14,294 nt of DNA from HGM04593 sp045588345 (GCA_045588345.1 JAZNDZ010000036.1:1-14294); one strand, 5' to 3'. Shown: positions 5,869-13,104, counted from the first letter of the stretch. Notes: a model not told the origin generated them from the letters alone. Numbers and translations are program-made.

Positions 5869-8754
5869 ATGAAAAGATTCTACATGACCATTCTGACACT
5901 GCTTCTACTGGCAGCACAGCCTGCTATGGCAGTGTCCGGCATCGGCCTCAAGTTCAACCGGACCGGCACTGATGCTTCATCCGTTTCAATAACAGTTGTT
6001 GACGAGAACGGTACAGCAATTGACGGCGCAACAGCAACAGTTGCCACATCGCACGTTTTCAAAGCGACAAACAATGCCGTTACCGCAGCAATACTCTGCC
6101 CTAACGTAAACGGCAACACAGGACCTGCCATTGAGTTGACATTCACAATCAATGGTATACCTTCCGGTTTTACCTTCAACAAGGTTGGTCTTGACATCCA
6201 CGCACTTAACGGCGCAAACAGTTATCAGGACCCTGCCGACGGCAAGCAACGCAAATGGAATGTTGCAACAACTGTAAACAATGCCGATTTCGGTTCGCTC
6301 AACGACATAGACATCGCTGCCAGCGTCGGCACAGCCGGCAATGTTCACAAAGTTTGGGATATTACCGGTGCAACAGTAAATGCTGACGGCACAATGACCG
6401 TAAAACTTACAATTACAAAAGGAACAGAAAACAGCGGATGTTTCTTTGGTCTTAGCGAGGTTCAACTGAGCACCGATGGCGAAGAGCCCACACCAGAGCC
6501 TGAACCAGAACCTGCAAAGGGTTTTACACACTACAACACAGACCTTGTTGTGGCAGATGCAACTACATACCCCGACGGCGTTGCAACAGCAAAGAGTAAT
6601 GAGTCTACAGGCGAGGGCTGCACAACAGGAAGCACAAAGAGCGCCATTACAACAGTAAAGGCTCCAATGGCAAGCAATGTTACCGTAAAATTCCAGTACC
6701 AGAGCGGCCCGCACAAACTTGTCATCCTTGGCGTAGATTTGCTTGATGCCGACGGCAATGTTGTAAAAGGCGATTACCACTACGGCTACACTGGCGGCAA
6801 AACCGGGAACAACACATACACAATAGAGAACGTAGAGGCCAACGATTATCAACTACGCTACTTCTTCTGCCACAAGGCCAATGACCACGAAGTAGGCAAC
6901 CAAGTTGCAGAAATCACAGTAACAGGTCTTGATATAGTCGAAGTTGAGGAACCTGAGCCCGACCCTGTTCCTGAGCCAGACACTACAGAAGCCAAGGTGT
7001 ACCTTATCTCATGGAAGAACACCGGAGCAAACTATGTTACCGAGGAGAGCGACCACAGGATGACCATACAGTCAAGAGACAACACAAAGCCACAGTTCTG
7101 GATGTTCATCCCTTCGGGAAACACAAACTGCTACTACATCAAGAACACAGCAACAGGCCGTTACATAGGAACATGTAACCTCACTCCCTCTTCGGCATCT
7201 AAGGTTTATACAACCACCACACCTGTTGAATACTATGTAGGCAAGACCACAAAGACATCCGGAGAAAATGCCAACTGCTGGTACATGAGTTCTACCGACT
7301 GTTCCGGTTACAGCAGCGAAAGTGCCGGCCCGCGTGCATTGAACAAAGACGGTGCATCGGAGTATGTAATCACCTGGACAGCCGGTGTAAACAATGTAGG
7401 CTCATACTGGCAACTGATTGAGACCGAAGACCTATACGAGATACGCCCATTCGACGGCAGCGAGGCCATAGGCAAGATTGGTGCAAGTTACAATGTGGAG
7501 ACAGCAAGCGGCAAGAACCTCACCATTACAGAGAGCGGCCTTGCACTTGCAGCACCCGATGCCTTTGACGAGAACCAGGAATGGTACTTCGTAGGTACAG
7601 GCAACACAACCGGTTGGCAGATTGCATCGGCAGCAGAGCCTGCAATCGTTGTTGGTATCGCCGACGGCAATATCACTACAGGCGAGAACCTTGCAACTAA
7701 ATGGAAAGTCAATGCAAGCAAGGAGAAGAACGGCTATTTCTACTTCACAAGCGGCGAGACCACATTGGAAATTGAAGGCGAAAGCCTCTTCAAGTTCACA
7801 CGCCTGCGCAGTGCATACATGCGTAAGCTGAAGGTTTACAACAACCCATGCGGCAGTGTAGGCAACAACTATGTAAAGAAGTTCGAGTTGAGCGGCGAGG
7901 CTGCACTCAGCAACATCATATACGAGGCACAGAGCAAGCCAGGCACATGGCATGTGGTTTATGCACAGGACAAGGGAGAAGTTGCTCAGGGCGGAACGTT
8001 CAACATCAATGCAACACTCTCAAGCAATGCAGCAAGCAGTCTTGTGGTTGCAGCACACTTTGACTGGAACGGTGACGGCGTATTCGAGACAGAAGCACCT
8101 CTTGCTGTAAACGGCACAGCAGCAACTGCCGAAGTTACAGTACCCGAGTGGGCAACCATGGAACAGACACGCATGCGCCTGCGCGTGAACAGTAACGGGC
8201 TTGACCTTGCCGAGGACGAAGTAAACGGTTTCATTTACGACTTCCACATCAAGGTTGTAGAGCCACAGGAAAGCCGCACCGTAACAGTAGGCGTGAACTC
8301 TTGGGAGCGCGGCAGGGCAGAACTTTCAAATACAGCAGAGAACTATGCATACGGCACAACAGTTACAGCAACAGCAACTGCTTACGGAAACGGAACATTC
8401 GTTTGCTGGAAAGAAGAAGGCGTGATTGTATCTACAAGCGCTGAGTACACATTCACAGTTGACCACAACGTGAAACTGGTGGCATACTTTGCTCCAAACA
8501 CCGATGAGAGCAGTTACCCTACCGGCATTCAGGAAGCGACTGCCGCTGATGACATCACCGTCACAGTAACCGCAAACGGCATTGTTGCAAGCGACAACGT
8601 AAAAACAATTGAGGTGTTCACTGCAAATGCAGCCCTCATTGCAAATGCCAAGGGCAATGCTATAGGTACAGCAGGTATCCCCGAAGGTCTGTACATTGTA
8701 CGCGCAACAGCAGAGTGCGGCTACAAGAACGTGAAAGTATATATCAAGAAGTAA
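5869..8754 (+). CDS. Large secreted multidomain protein, lectin-like modules, no catalytic domain seen
   Basis: A 961-residue exported protein whose function I do not recognise. Residues 1-22 form a signal peptide ending AMA. Two beta-rich modules (about 23-203 and 219-357; the first ends GLSEVQLS) look like carbohydrate-binding or discoidin-like folds. They are separated by acidic proline-rich linkers at about 205-218 (PTPEPEPEPA) and 358-376. Residues about 378-650 contain SYWQLIE and NQEWYFVG, reminiscent of the QxW repeats of ricin-type beta-trefoil lectins. FDWNGDGVFE at 731-740 marks a GEVED-like domain, and about 805-875 resembles an InlB-type bacterial repeat (YGTTVTATA...VKLVAYF). 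The C terminus, GIPEGLYIVRA to NVKVYIKK, resembles a type IX secretion sorting tail. Its place between glycan-cleaving enzymes suggests glycan binding at the surface or outside the cell. Domain boundaries are estimates by eye. Confidence 0.85.
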   Translation: MKRFYMTILTLLLLAAQPAMAVSGIGLKFNRTGTDASSVSITVVDENGTAIDGATATVATSHVFKATNNAVTAAILCPNVNGNTGPAIELTFTINGIPSGFTFNKVGLDIHALNGANSYQDPADGKQRKWNVATTVNNADFGSLNDIDIAASVGTAGNVHKVWDITGATVNADGTMTVKLTITKGTENSGCFFGLSEVQLSTDGEEPTPEPEPEPAKGFTHYNTDLVVADATTYPDGVATAKSNESTGEGCTTGSTKSAITTVKAPMASNVTVKFQYQSGPHKLVILGVDLLDADGNVVKGDYHYGYTGGKTGNNTYTIENVEANDYQLRYFFCHKANDHEVGNQVAEITVTGLDIVEVEEPEPDPVPEPDTTEAKVYLISWKNTGANYVTEESDHRMTIQSRDNTKPQFWMFIPSGNTNCYYIKNTATGRYIGTCNLTPSSASKVYTTTTPVEYYVGKTTKTSGENANCWYMSSTDCSGYSSESAGPRALNKDGASEYVITWTAGVNNVGSYWQLIETEDLYEIRPFDGSEAIGKIGASYNVETASGKNLTITESGLALAAPDAFDENQEWYFVGTGNTTGWQIASAAEPAIVVGIADGNITTGENLATKWKVNASKEKNGYFYFTSGETTLEIEGESLFKFTRLRSAYMRKLKVYNNPCGSVGNNYVKKFELSGEAALSNIIYEAQSKPGTWHVVYAQDKGEVAQGGTFNINATLSSNAASSLVVAAHFDWNGDGVFETEAPLAVNGTAATAEVTVPEWATMEQTRMRLRVNSNGLDLAEDEVNGFIYDFHIKVVEPQESRTVTVGVNSWERGRAELSNTAENYAYGTTVTATATAYGNGTFVCWKEEGVIVSTSAEYTFTVDHNVKLVAYFAPNTDESSYPTGIQEATAADDITVTVTANGIVASDNVKTIEVFTANAALIANAKGNAIGTAGIPEGLYIVRATAECGYKNVKVYIKK

Positions 8755-8781
8755 AGAAAGGATACAGACAAAACACAGTTC

Positions 8782-8851
8782 TGTCATCCTGAGCAGAGCG
8801 AAGGATCTCTATCAAATATCCTTGAGATTTTTCACTGCGTTCAAAATGACA
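8782..8851. repeat. GTCAT...ATGAC imperfect inverted repeat between genes
   Basis: The 28-base arms at 8782-8809 and 8824-8851 pair at about 20 positions by Watson-Crick rules plus three G-U pairs, around a 14-base loop. The ends are TGTCAT and ATGACA. The left arm (GTCATCCTGAGC...CGAAGGATCTC) matches a kind of intergenic repeat that I recall being widespread in Bacteroidetes genomes. It occupies most of the 124-base gap before the sulfatase gene and could form a long RNA hairpin there, acting as a partial terminator or RNA stabiliser. Confidence 0.75.
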
Positions 8852-8878
8852 AAAGAAAAATAAAAAAAATTACAAAAT

Positions 8879-10399
8879 ATGGATAACAGCAAATTGTTAC
8901 TTTTCGGTTGCGGACTGCTTGCATCGGCAGCAGTTCAAGCACAGGAGGCACAGAAGCCTAACATTATATATATAATGTGTGATGACATGGGATATGCCGA
9001 CCTCGGCTGCTACGGACAGCAGTACATAAGCACTCCAAACCTCGACCGCATGGCAGCAGAGGGCATGCGTTTTACACAAGCATACGCTGGCAGCCCGGTA
9101 AGTGCCCCCTCACGTGCATGCTTCATGACAGGCCAGCACACAGGCCACACCAAGGTTCGCGGAAACAAGGAGTACCGCATAGGTTCCATCTACTATGGCA
9201 ACAACCAGGACCCTACACAGACAGGTCAGGAGCCATACGACCCTAACCATATTATCCTTCCCGAGATAATGAAGGACAACGGCTACACAACCGGCATGTT
9301 CGGAAAATGGGCCGGCGGTTACGAGGGTTCTGAATCAACCCCAGACAAGCGCGGAATCGACCGCTACTATGGCTTCATGTGCCAGTTCCAGGCACACCTC
9401 TACTACCCCAACTTCCTGAATTCGTATGACAGGGAGGCTGGTGACACAGAAGTTAGACGCGAGATTCTGCAGAACAACATCAATTATGCAATGCATGGCG
9501 AGGATTACAAGAACCGCCGCGACTACTCGGCCGACCTCATTCACCAAGAGGCTATGGAGTGGATTGACAAGCAGACTGGCGAAAAGCCTTTCTTTGGAAT
9601 CTTCACATACACATTGCCGCACGCCGAACTTGCGCAGCCTAACGACTCAATACTACAAGCCTACCAGGGCGCGTTCTGCCAGGAGAAGAGTTATGGCGGT
9701 GATGCCGGTTCACGTTACAACCCCACAAACATTGCACACCAGCAGTTTGCAGCAATGGTTACACGCCTTGACGCATACGTGGGTGAGGTGCTTGCAAAAC
9801 TGAAAGAGAAAGGCTTTGACAAGAACACTCTCGTTATCTTCACAAGCGACAACGGTCCACACGTAGAAGGCGGTGGCGACCCGGACTATTTCAACACAGA
9901 GAGATTACTGCGCGGTACAAAGCGCTCCACAACAGAGGGCGGCATACGTGTTCCGTTCATTGCATGGTGGCCGGGAGAAGTTGAGGCAGGTAGCGTGAAC
10001 GACCATCAGTTGGCATTCTACGACCTTATGCCTACATTCTGCGATGTTGCAGGAATCGACAACTATGTAGAGCGTTATACAAACAAGAACCTTGCAGTAG
10101 ATTACTTCGACGGTCTCTCATTTGCTCCCACACTCCTTGGCGAGGGCGAGCAGAAAGAGCACGAGTTCCTCTACTGGGAGTTCCACGAGACAAACATGAT
10201 GGCCCTGCGCATGGGCAACTGGAAACTTGTTGTACAGGGTGGCAAGTGTAGCCTTTACGACCTTGTGACAGATACACACGAGGACAACAACCTTGCAAGC
10301 CAGTACCCCGATGTTGTGACAAAGATGAAGGAGATTCTCCTGCGCGAGCATACTCCAAGCAACATTTCACAGTTCAACAGCATTACACTGCCACAGTAA
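8879..10399 (+). CDS. Serine-type sulfatase (S1 family), exported
   Basis: This alkaline-phosphatase-superfamily sulfatase hydrolyses sulfate esters, probably on glycans. Residues 1-21 form a signal peptide (LLASAAVQA before QEAQ), placing it in the periplasm or outside the cell. The metal-binding N terminus reads PNIIYIMCDDMGYADLGCYG, with Asp35-Asp36. The signature is SAPSRACFMTG, with Ser75 at the position converted to formylglycine, so it is a serine-type enzyme needing a radical SAM maturase of the anSME kind. TSDNGPH (322-328) supplies further metal ligands, and LRGTKRSTTEGGIRVPFIAWWPG is typical of the family. The 506-residue length is normal. It shares orientation with the multidomain gene and no promoter is seen in the gap, so cotranscription is likely. 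Which sulfated sugar it cuts cannot be said. Confidence 0.95.
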   Translation: MDNSKLLLFGCGLLASAAVQAQEAQKPNIIYIMCDDMGYADLGCYGQQYISTPNLDRMAAEGMRFTQAYAGSPVSAPSRACFMTGQHTGHTKVRGNKEYRIGSIYYGNNQDPTQTGQEPYDPNHIILPEIMKDNGYTTGMFGKWAGGYEGSESTPDKRGIDRYYGFMCQFQAHLYYPNFLNSYDREAGDTEVRREILQNNINYAMHGEDYKNRRDYSADLIHQEAMEWIDKQTGEKPFFGIFTYTLPHAELAQPNDSILQAYQGAFCQEKSYGGDAGSRYNPTNIAHQQFAAMVTRLDAYVGEVLAKLKEKGFDKNTLVIFTSDNGPHVEGGGDPDYFNTERLLRGTKRSTTEGGIRVPFIAWWPGEVEAGSVNDHQLAFYDLMPTFCDVAGIDNYVERYTNKNLAVDYFDGLSFAPTLLGEGEQKEHEFLYWEFHETNMMALRMGNWKLVVQGGKCSLYDLVTDTHEDNNLASQYPDVVTKMKEILLREHTPSNISQFNSITLPQ

Positions 10400-10413
10400 T
10401 TTATCCGTAAATA

Positions 10414-10445
10414 AAGAAATGCGAGGATTAATCCTCGCATTTCTT
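10414..10445. terminator. Bidirectional terminator, perfect 32-base palindrome
   Basis: AAGAAATGCGAGGATT is followed immediately by its exact reverse complement, giving 16-base arms with no spacer. As RNA it would fold into a stem with a small TTAA-type loop, with T-rich sequence after it on both strands (TTTCTTCATTTC on plus, TTTCTTTATTTAC on minus). It lies between the converging sulfatase and radical SAM genes and its last base overlaps the radical SAM stop codon (10445-10447). Confidence 0.9.
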
Positions 10446-11284
10446 CATTTCCTGAATCTTTTTGTCACCGTTGCATAACCGCAACGTCGGCAAAGCGGTT
10501 CAACAGCCTCGTGACGTGTAAAACCGTCGTGCATAGCCCTTGCACGCGGCGAAGCAAGAATCTCTTCAAGCGGCTGTTCAAAGAGATTACCGAAAGCAAT
10601 ACCCCCATCGTGGTCAAGACAACAGGGCACAACCGTTCCGTCGGCAAGCACACCTATCTGATTGCGCAAGGCATAGCAAAAAGACTCATCTACACCGTAC
10701 TCCTCGCGCTCGCTGTCGGGCCACTCGAACATGTTGTCAAATTCAAGATATATGTTCTCAGCCAAACGCCAACCATCGTATCGTTCGGTCCAAGGACGCG
10801 GGATATACTGCGCAAGAAGATTGAGCAAGCGCTCGTTAGCACTGTCATAACCACCTCTGTTCCAAAGACGCAATACAATTATTATTCCATGCGAAGCAGC
10901 CTCGCGCGCAAACTGCATTACGCCCGATACATACTGCTCAAGATTATTGAGACCATTGCCCTCATGGGCATGAAGCGAAATCTGCACCTTGTGAGGCAAG
11001 GCATCAATCAGTTGCCCGGCCTTGTGAAGCAATGTGCCGTTGGTGGTGAGCACCGGAACAAAGCCCTTATCGCGCGCCTTAATAATGAACTCGGGTAAAT
11101 GGGCATGCAACAATGGTTCGCCCATGAGATGAAAATAGAGAAACTTTACACGACCACGCAAGCGGTCGGTAAGAAGATTGAACTCCACAGGAGAGAGAGT
11201 GCGCTTTGCCCGCTTTGTCTTGGGACAAAACAGGCAATCAAGATTGCATACGTTAGTTATTTCAAGGTAGCAGCGCGTAATCAT
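10445..11284 (-). CDS. Short radical SAM/SPASM-domain protein
   Basis: A 279-residue radical SAM enzyme of unknown substrate. The cluster motif is CNLDCLFC (Cys13, 17, 20). MGEP at 54-57 is the GGEP-like SAM-binding motif, and TTNGT at 80-84 follows. A C-terminal SPASM/twitch-like region has GVLADGTVVPCC and CRRCG, with Cys203, 221, 222, 265 and 268 as likely ligands of one or more auxiliary clusters. It begins 15 bases after the DUF3108 gene and is surely cotranscribed with it. It is too short and has too few C-terminal cysteines to be a convincing anaerobic sulfatase maturase, although it lies next to a sulfatase. Close relatives are usually annotated only as radical SAM/SPASM proteins. The predicted protein has no signal peptide, so it acts in the cytoplasm. 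Confidence 0.93.
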   Translation of the reverse strand: MITRCYLEITNVCNLDCLFCPKTKRAKRTLSPVEFNLLTDRLRGRVKFLYFHLMGEPLLHAHLPEFIIKARDKGFVPVLTTNGTLLHKAGQLIDALPHKVQISLHAHEGNGLNNLEQYVSGVMQFAREAASHGIIIVLRLWNRGGYDSANERLLNLLAQYIPRPWTERYDGWRLAENIYLEFDNMFEWPDSEREEYGVDESFCYALRNQIGVLADGTVVPCCLDHDGGIAFGNLFEQPLEEILASPRARAMHDGFTRHEAVEPLCRRCGYATVTKRFRK

Positions 11285-11299
11285 AGGAGAGAAAGAGCA

Positions 11300-12118
11300 T
11301 CAATCATCTATCACAGAGGTCAACGGATGCTTTAGCCCCTTGACACTGAGAAGCCGCGCCTTAGCCGAGCCAAAATTCAATACCAAATCGAGCAACACAG
11401 GGAGGTGGTTATCATCATCGGTTATGTGGAAATTTAGTATCTCTTTCTCCTTGCCTTTCTTTTCAGTTATAAGAGAAACCCTGAAACAGTCATACTTGAC
11501 ATCCTGGTCGGACTTGGTACGTTTCTTTCCACGGTAGACAATATGCTGTGGCTCAATGCGCTTGCCTGTGGCAACCTGGAAGGTGTGACGCTCCCCTTTC
11601 TTCAATGAAGCGAAATCAATATTACGTGCATAGGCCAGCAGGCTCATCATGTCGTATATTGGCCCCTGCAAGGTATCGGTACGGAACACCTCGGGCTCAC
11701 CACGGTAAAGGAACGACTGGGATACTTTAACGTTGTTGCCGCCAAGATACTCGTACCACACCTGGTTCAGACGGTATTTGCTGCCCTCCAATGATGCTTT
11801 GCGATAGTAGAGAGGCTCATAGTTATCGGTAAAGACAGTCAACAGAGTATCCCTCATAAGAAAGAACTTGTCGGCACGTTTGTTGGTAGAACTGAGCAGT
11901 TTCATGCATTTTGCTTTCTGCCCGTTATAAATGGTGTCCTGAACTGTAAGAGTTGCAGCCCCAGCCTTTATCCACACAAATTTCCAGTTGAAATAGAGAT
12001 TACACTTCATGACCTCGCCAGAACTGTATGCCGGTTGCAGTTTTATCTCCTGAGCCGATGCACAGCCGGCAAGCTGCAGGAAAAGAAGCGTAAAGCAAAA
12101 GAATATGCGGTTCTTCAT
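11300..12118 (-). CDS. DUF3108-domain exported protein
   Basis: A protein of 272 residues with the start chosen at ATG 12118. The frame is open to 12169, but the added 17 residues lack signal-peptide character and would place the start upstream of the best promoter box. From 12118 the protein begins MKNRIFFCFTLLFLQLAGCASAQE, a signal peptide. LAGC is a possible lipobox; cleavage after ASA is the alternative. The rest is a DUF3108-type beta-rich domain (YSSGEVMKCNLYFNW, IKAGAATLTVQDT, DTLQGPIYDMMSLLAYAR, DDDNHLPVLLDLVLNFGSAKARL). The family is found in the envelope of Bacteroidetes and Proteobacteria and has no firmly assigned function. It is the first gene of a two-gene unit with the radical SAM protein. 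Confidence 0.9.
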   Translation of the reverse strand: MKNRIFFCFTLLFLQLAGCASAQEIKLQPAYSSGEVMKCNLYFNWKFVWIKAGAATLTVQDTIYNGQKAKCMKLLSSTNKRADKFFLMRDTLLTVFTDNYEPLYYRKASLEGSKYRLNQVWYEYLGGNNVKVSQSFLYRGEPEVFRTDTLQGPIYDMMSLLAYARNIDFASLKKGERHTFQVATGKRIEPQHIVYRGKKRTKSDQDVKYDCFRVSLITEKKGKEKEILNFHITDDDNHLPVLLDLVLNFGSAKARLLSVKGLKHPLTSVIDD

Positions 12119-12138
12119 GTTATTAGCGTTTATCTCAG

Positions 12139-12146
12139 CAAAGGTA
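12139..12146 (-). promoter_or_regulatory. Possible promoter -7 box of the DUF3108/radical SAM unit
   Basis: The minus strand reads TACCTTTG, an exact match to TAnnTTTG, 20 bases before the ATG at 12118. A second near match, TATCTTTA, lies just upstream at 12148-12155. No -33 TTTG is seen at the right distance. Confidence 0.4.
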
Positions 12147-12230
12147 ATAAAGATACAGTGGAACAGCATTGAACAGTATCTTAAATTAACTTAAACAAAC
12201 TCTTGAGGTTTACCAATTAAACAATAAACA

Positions 12231-12261
12231 AAAAGAGAGAAACCCTTATAAAGTTTCTCTC
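12231..12261 (-). terminator. Orphan intrinsic terminator on the minus strand
   Basis: GAGAGAAAC (12235-12243) and GTTTCTCTC (12253-12261) form a perfect 9-bp stem with a 9-base loop. On the minus strand the stem is followed by TTTTTG (12234 downward), a standard intrinsic terminator. It would end a leftward transcript coming from the right, but no minus-strand gene remains there; the next sequence is the transposase remnant. It also shields the DUF3108 promoter from leftward read-through. Confidence 0.7.
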
Positions 12262-12350
12262 CAGTGACTCGCTTGGAATCTTTCGTGATTCTGTAAGAAA
12301 ATGCAATCGACCAAGGAGAAAAGCATTTTTTGCGATACCATTCCACAGCG

Positions 12351-12923
12351 GTCTGTGAGGCTAAACAGAAGAAGCAACACTACTGTTCGTATAAAGGAGA
12401 ACTGGGTAAGATTGCATATAATGTAATCAATAGGGACTTTTATGAGGATGCTCCGGACCGAAAATGGACTACATGTGTAACCCAGGTTAAGATCAAAGAT
12501 AGGAAGATGTACCTTTCATCTGTCCTTGATATGTTCAATGGAGAAATCATCTCCTATATTGTCTCTGATAGTCTTGATTTAAAGATAGTTATGACCATGC
12601 TTGACAAGGTCTTTAAGAAGAGGAATATCAAGGGCAACCTTATCTTCCATTCTGATCGAGGTTGGCAATTACCCTTTCTATACACACTTTGTATTACATG
12701 TCTTTTTTTCAGTGTCTTTTTGTATCGTTTATGTTGATATTACCTGGATAACGCCATGATGGAGAACTTCTTTGGACTAATGGAAAATGAATTGCTATAT
12801 TTGCAGGAGTGGGGCGGTGTTGAATAGTTCAAGAAAGAACTTATTTGATATATACACTATTACAATAATGATAGAATCAAACTGAGACTAAAAGAGCAAA
12901 TCCAGGTAAAATTCCGAGCCAAA
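12351..12923 (+). pseudogene. IS3-family transposase (OrfB, DDE) remnant with internal inversion
   Basis: The reading frame shows the IS3/IS150-type OrfB sequence from about AKQKKQHYCSYKGELGK onward: VINRDF, KMYLSSVLDMFNGEIISY, FHSDRGWQ, then LDNAMMENFFG and YIHYYNNDRIK. The N-terminal half and the terminal inverted repeats are missing. It is dead for several reasons. The first catalytic Asp is Cys (TGT at 12474). In-frame stops lie at 12735, 12825 (TAG) and 12846 (TGA). The segment 12667-12741 is inverted in place, which itself creates the stop at 12735. The second Asp (12654) and the Glu (12762) remain. All parts stay in one frame. The family is clear; the exact element is not. Confidence 0.88.
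12667..12741. other. Micro-inversion inside the transposase remnant
   Basis: Reading this segment on the minus strand gives YQHKRY...TLKK...HVIQSVYRKGN, the conserved IS3 OrfB stretch expected between GWQ and LDN. Put back in the forward direction, it joins both flanks in frame with the expected 25-codon spacing. The breakpoints are ambiguous by three bases on each side (AAT at 12667-12669, ATT at 12739-12741), so the certain core is 12670-12738. The right flank ATTACCT is the inverse of AGGTAAT, and the left flank reads AGGTtggcAAT, a possible split inverted repeat. Confidence 0.9.
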
Positions 12924-13017
12924 ATGATGTGCCACCAGAAGCCGAACGGTTTAACATTATTAAGAGACTCGGTCTTTATTGTTTGCACACTGTTTTTACT
13001 CAATAAACACTCTGTAC

Positions 13018-13044
13018 TGCATAAAATAGTATGTTTTTTATGCA
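13018..13044. repeat. 9-bp perfect inverted repeat upstream of the ATPase gene
   Basis: TGCATAAAA (13018-13026) and TTTTATGCA (13036-13044) are exact reverse complements around a 9-base spacer. It lies 60 bases before the ATPase start. It could be an operator, or a hairpin ending a transcript from the left. The T-run sits inside the right arm rather than after it, which argues against an ordinary terminator. Confidence 0.7.
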
Positions 13045-13073
13045 ATAGGTATTATTTTGTGAATAAAAAGTTG

Positions 13074-13081
13074 TAATATTG
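13074..13081 (+). promoter_or_regulatory. Possible promoter -7 box of the ATPase gene
   Basis: TAATATTG differs from TAnnTTTG at one base and lies 23 bases before the ATG. A TTTG at 13056-13059 is only 14 bases upstream, shorter than the usual 19-21, so the call is weak. Confidence 0.3.
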
Positions 13082-13104
13082 CATTCAAATAACAAAGGCA
13101 TAAG

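Noticed and set aside
5986..6852. 288-codon minus-strand frame opposite the multidomain protein, rich in Cys and Val
   Set aside because: The odd composition follows from the Thr/Ala/Asn-rich codons on the real strand. No family resemblance and no start context.
10445..11284. Radical SAM protein as the maturase (anSME) of the neighbouring Ser-type sulfatase
   Set aside because: At 279 residues it is roughly 100 shorter than anSME enzymes and has too few C-terminal cysteines for the two extra clusters. It is convergent with the sulfatase and coupled to DUF3108 instead.
12119..12169. Upstream extension of the DUF3108 protein to the ATG at 12169
   Set aside because: It would add 17 residues before a clear signal peptide and put the start upstream of the best promoter box. 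The ATG at 12118 is the sensible start.
12262..12300. Possible tRNA tail on the minus strand next to the orphan terminator
   Set aside because: The minus strand has a GAATC/GATTC dyad followed by AGCGAGTC, loosely like a T-arm and acceptor strand. The loop is not a T-loop and no rest of a tRNA is found to the right.
12667..12741. Invertible phase-variation switch
   Set aside because: No promoter, no long inverted repeats and no recombinase gene nearby. It lies inside a dead gene and is better explained as a one-time micro-inversion.
12980..13022. Right terminal inverted repeat of the IS element
   Set aside because: The sequence CTGTTTTTACTCAATAAACACTCTGTAC vaguely resembles an IS3-type end. 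No matching left end is present, so the boundary cannot be supported.
12860..13045. Minus-strand small frame near the ATPase promoter
   Set aside because: It spans the transposase remnant and the palindrome, has no recognisable content, and looks like chance in A+T-rich DNA.
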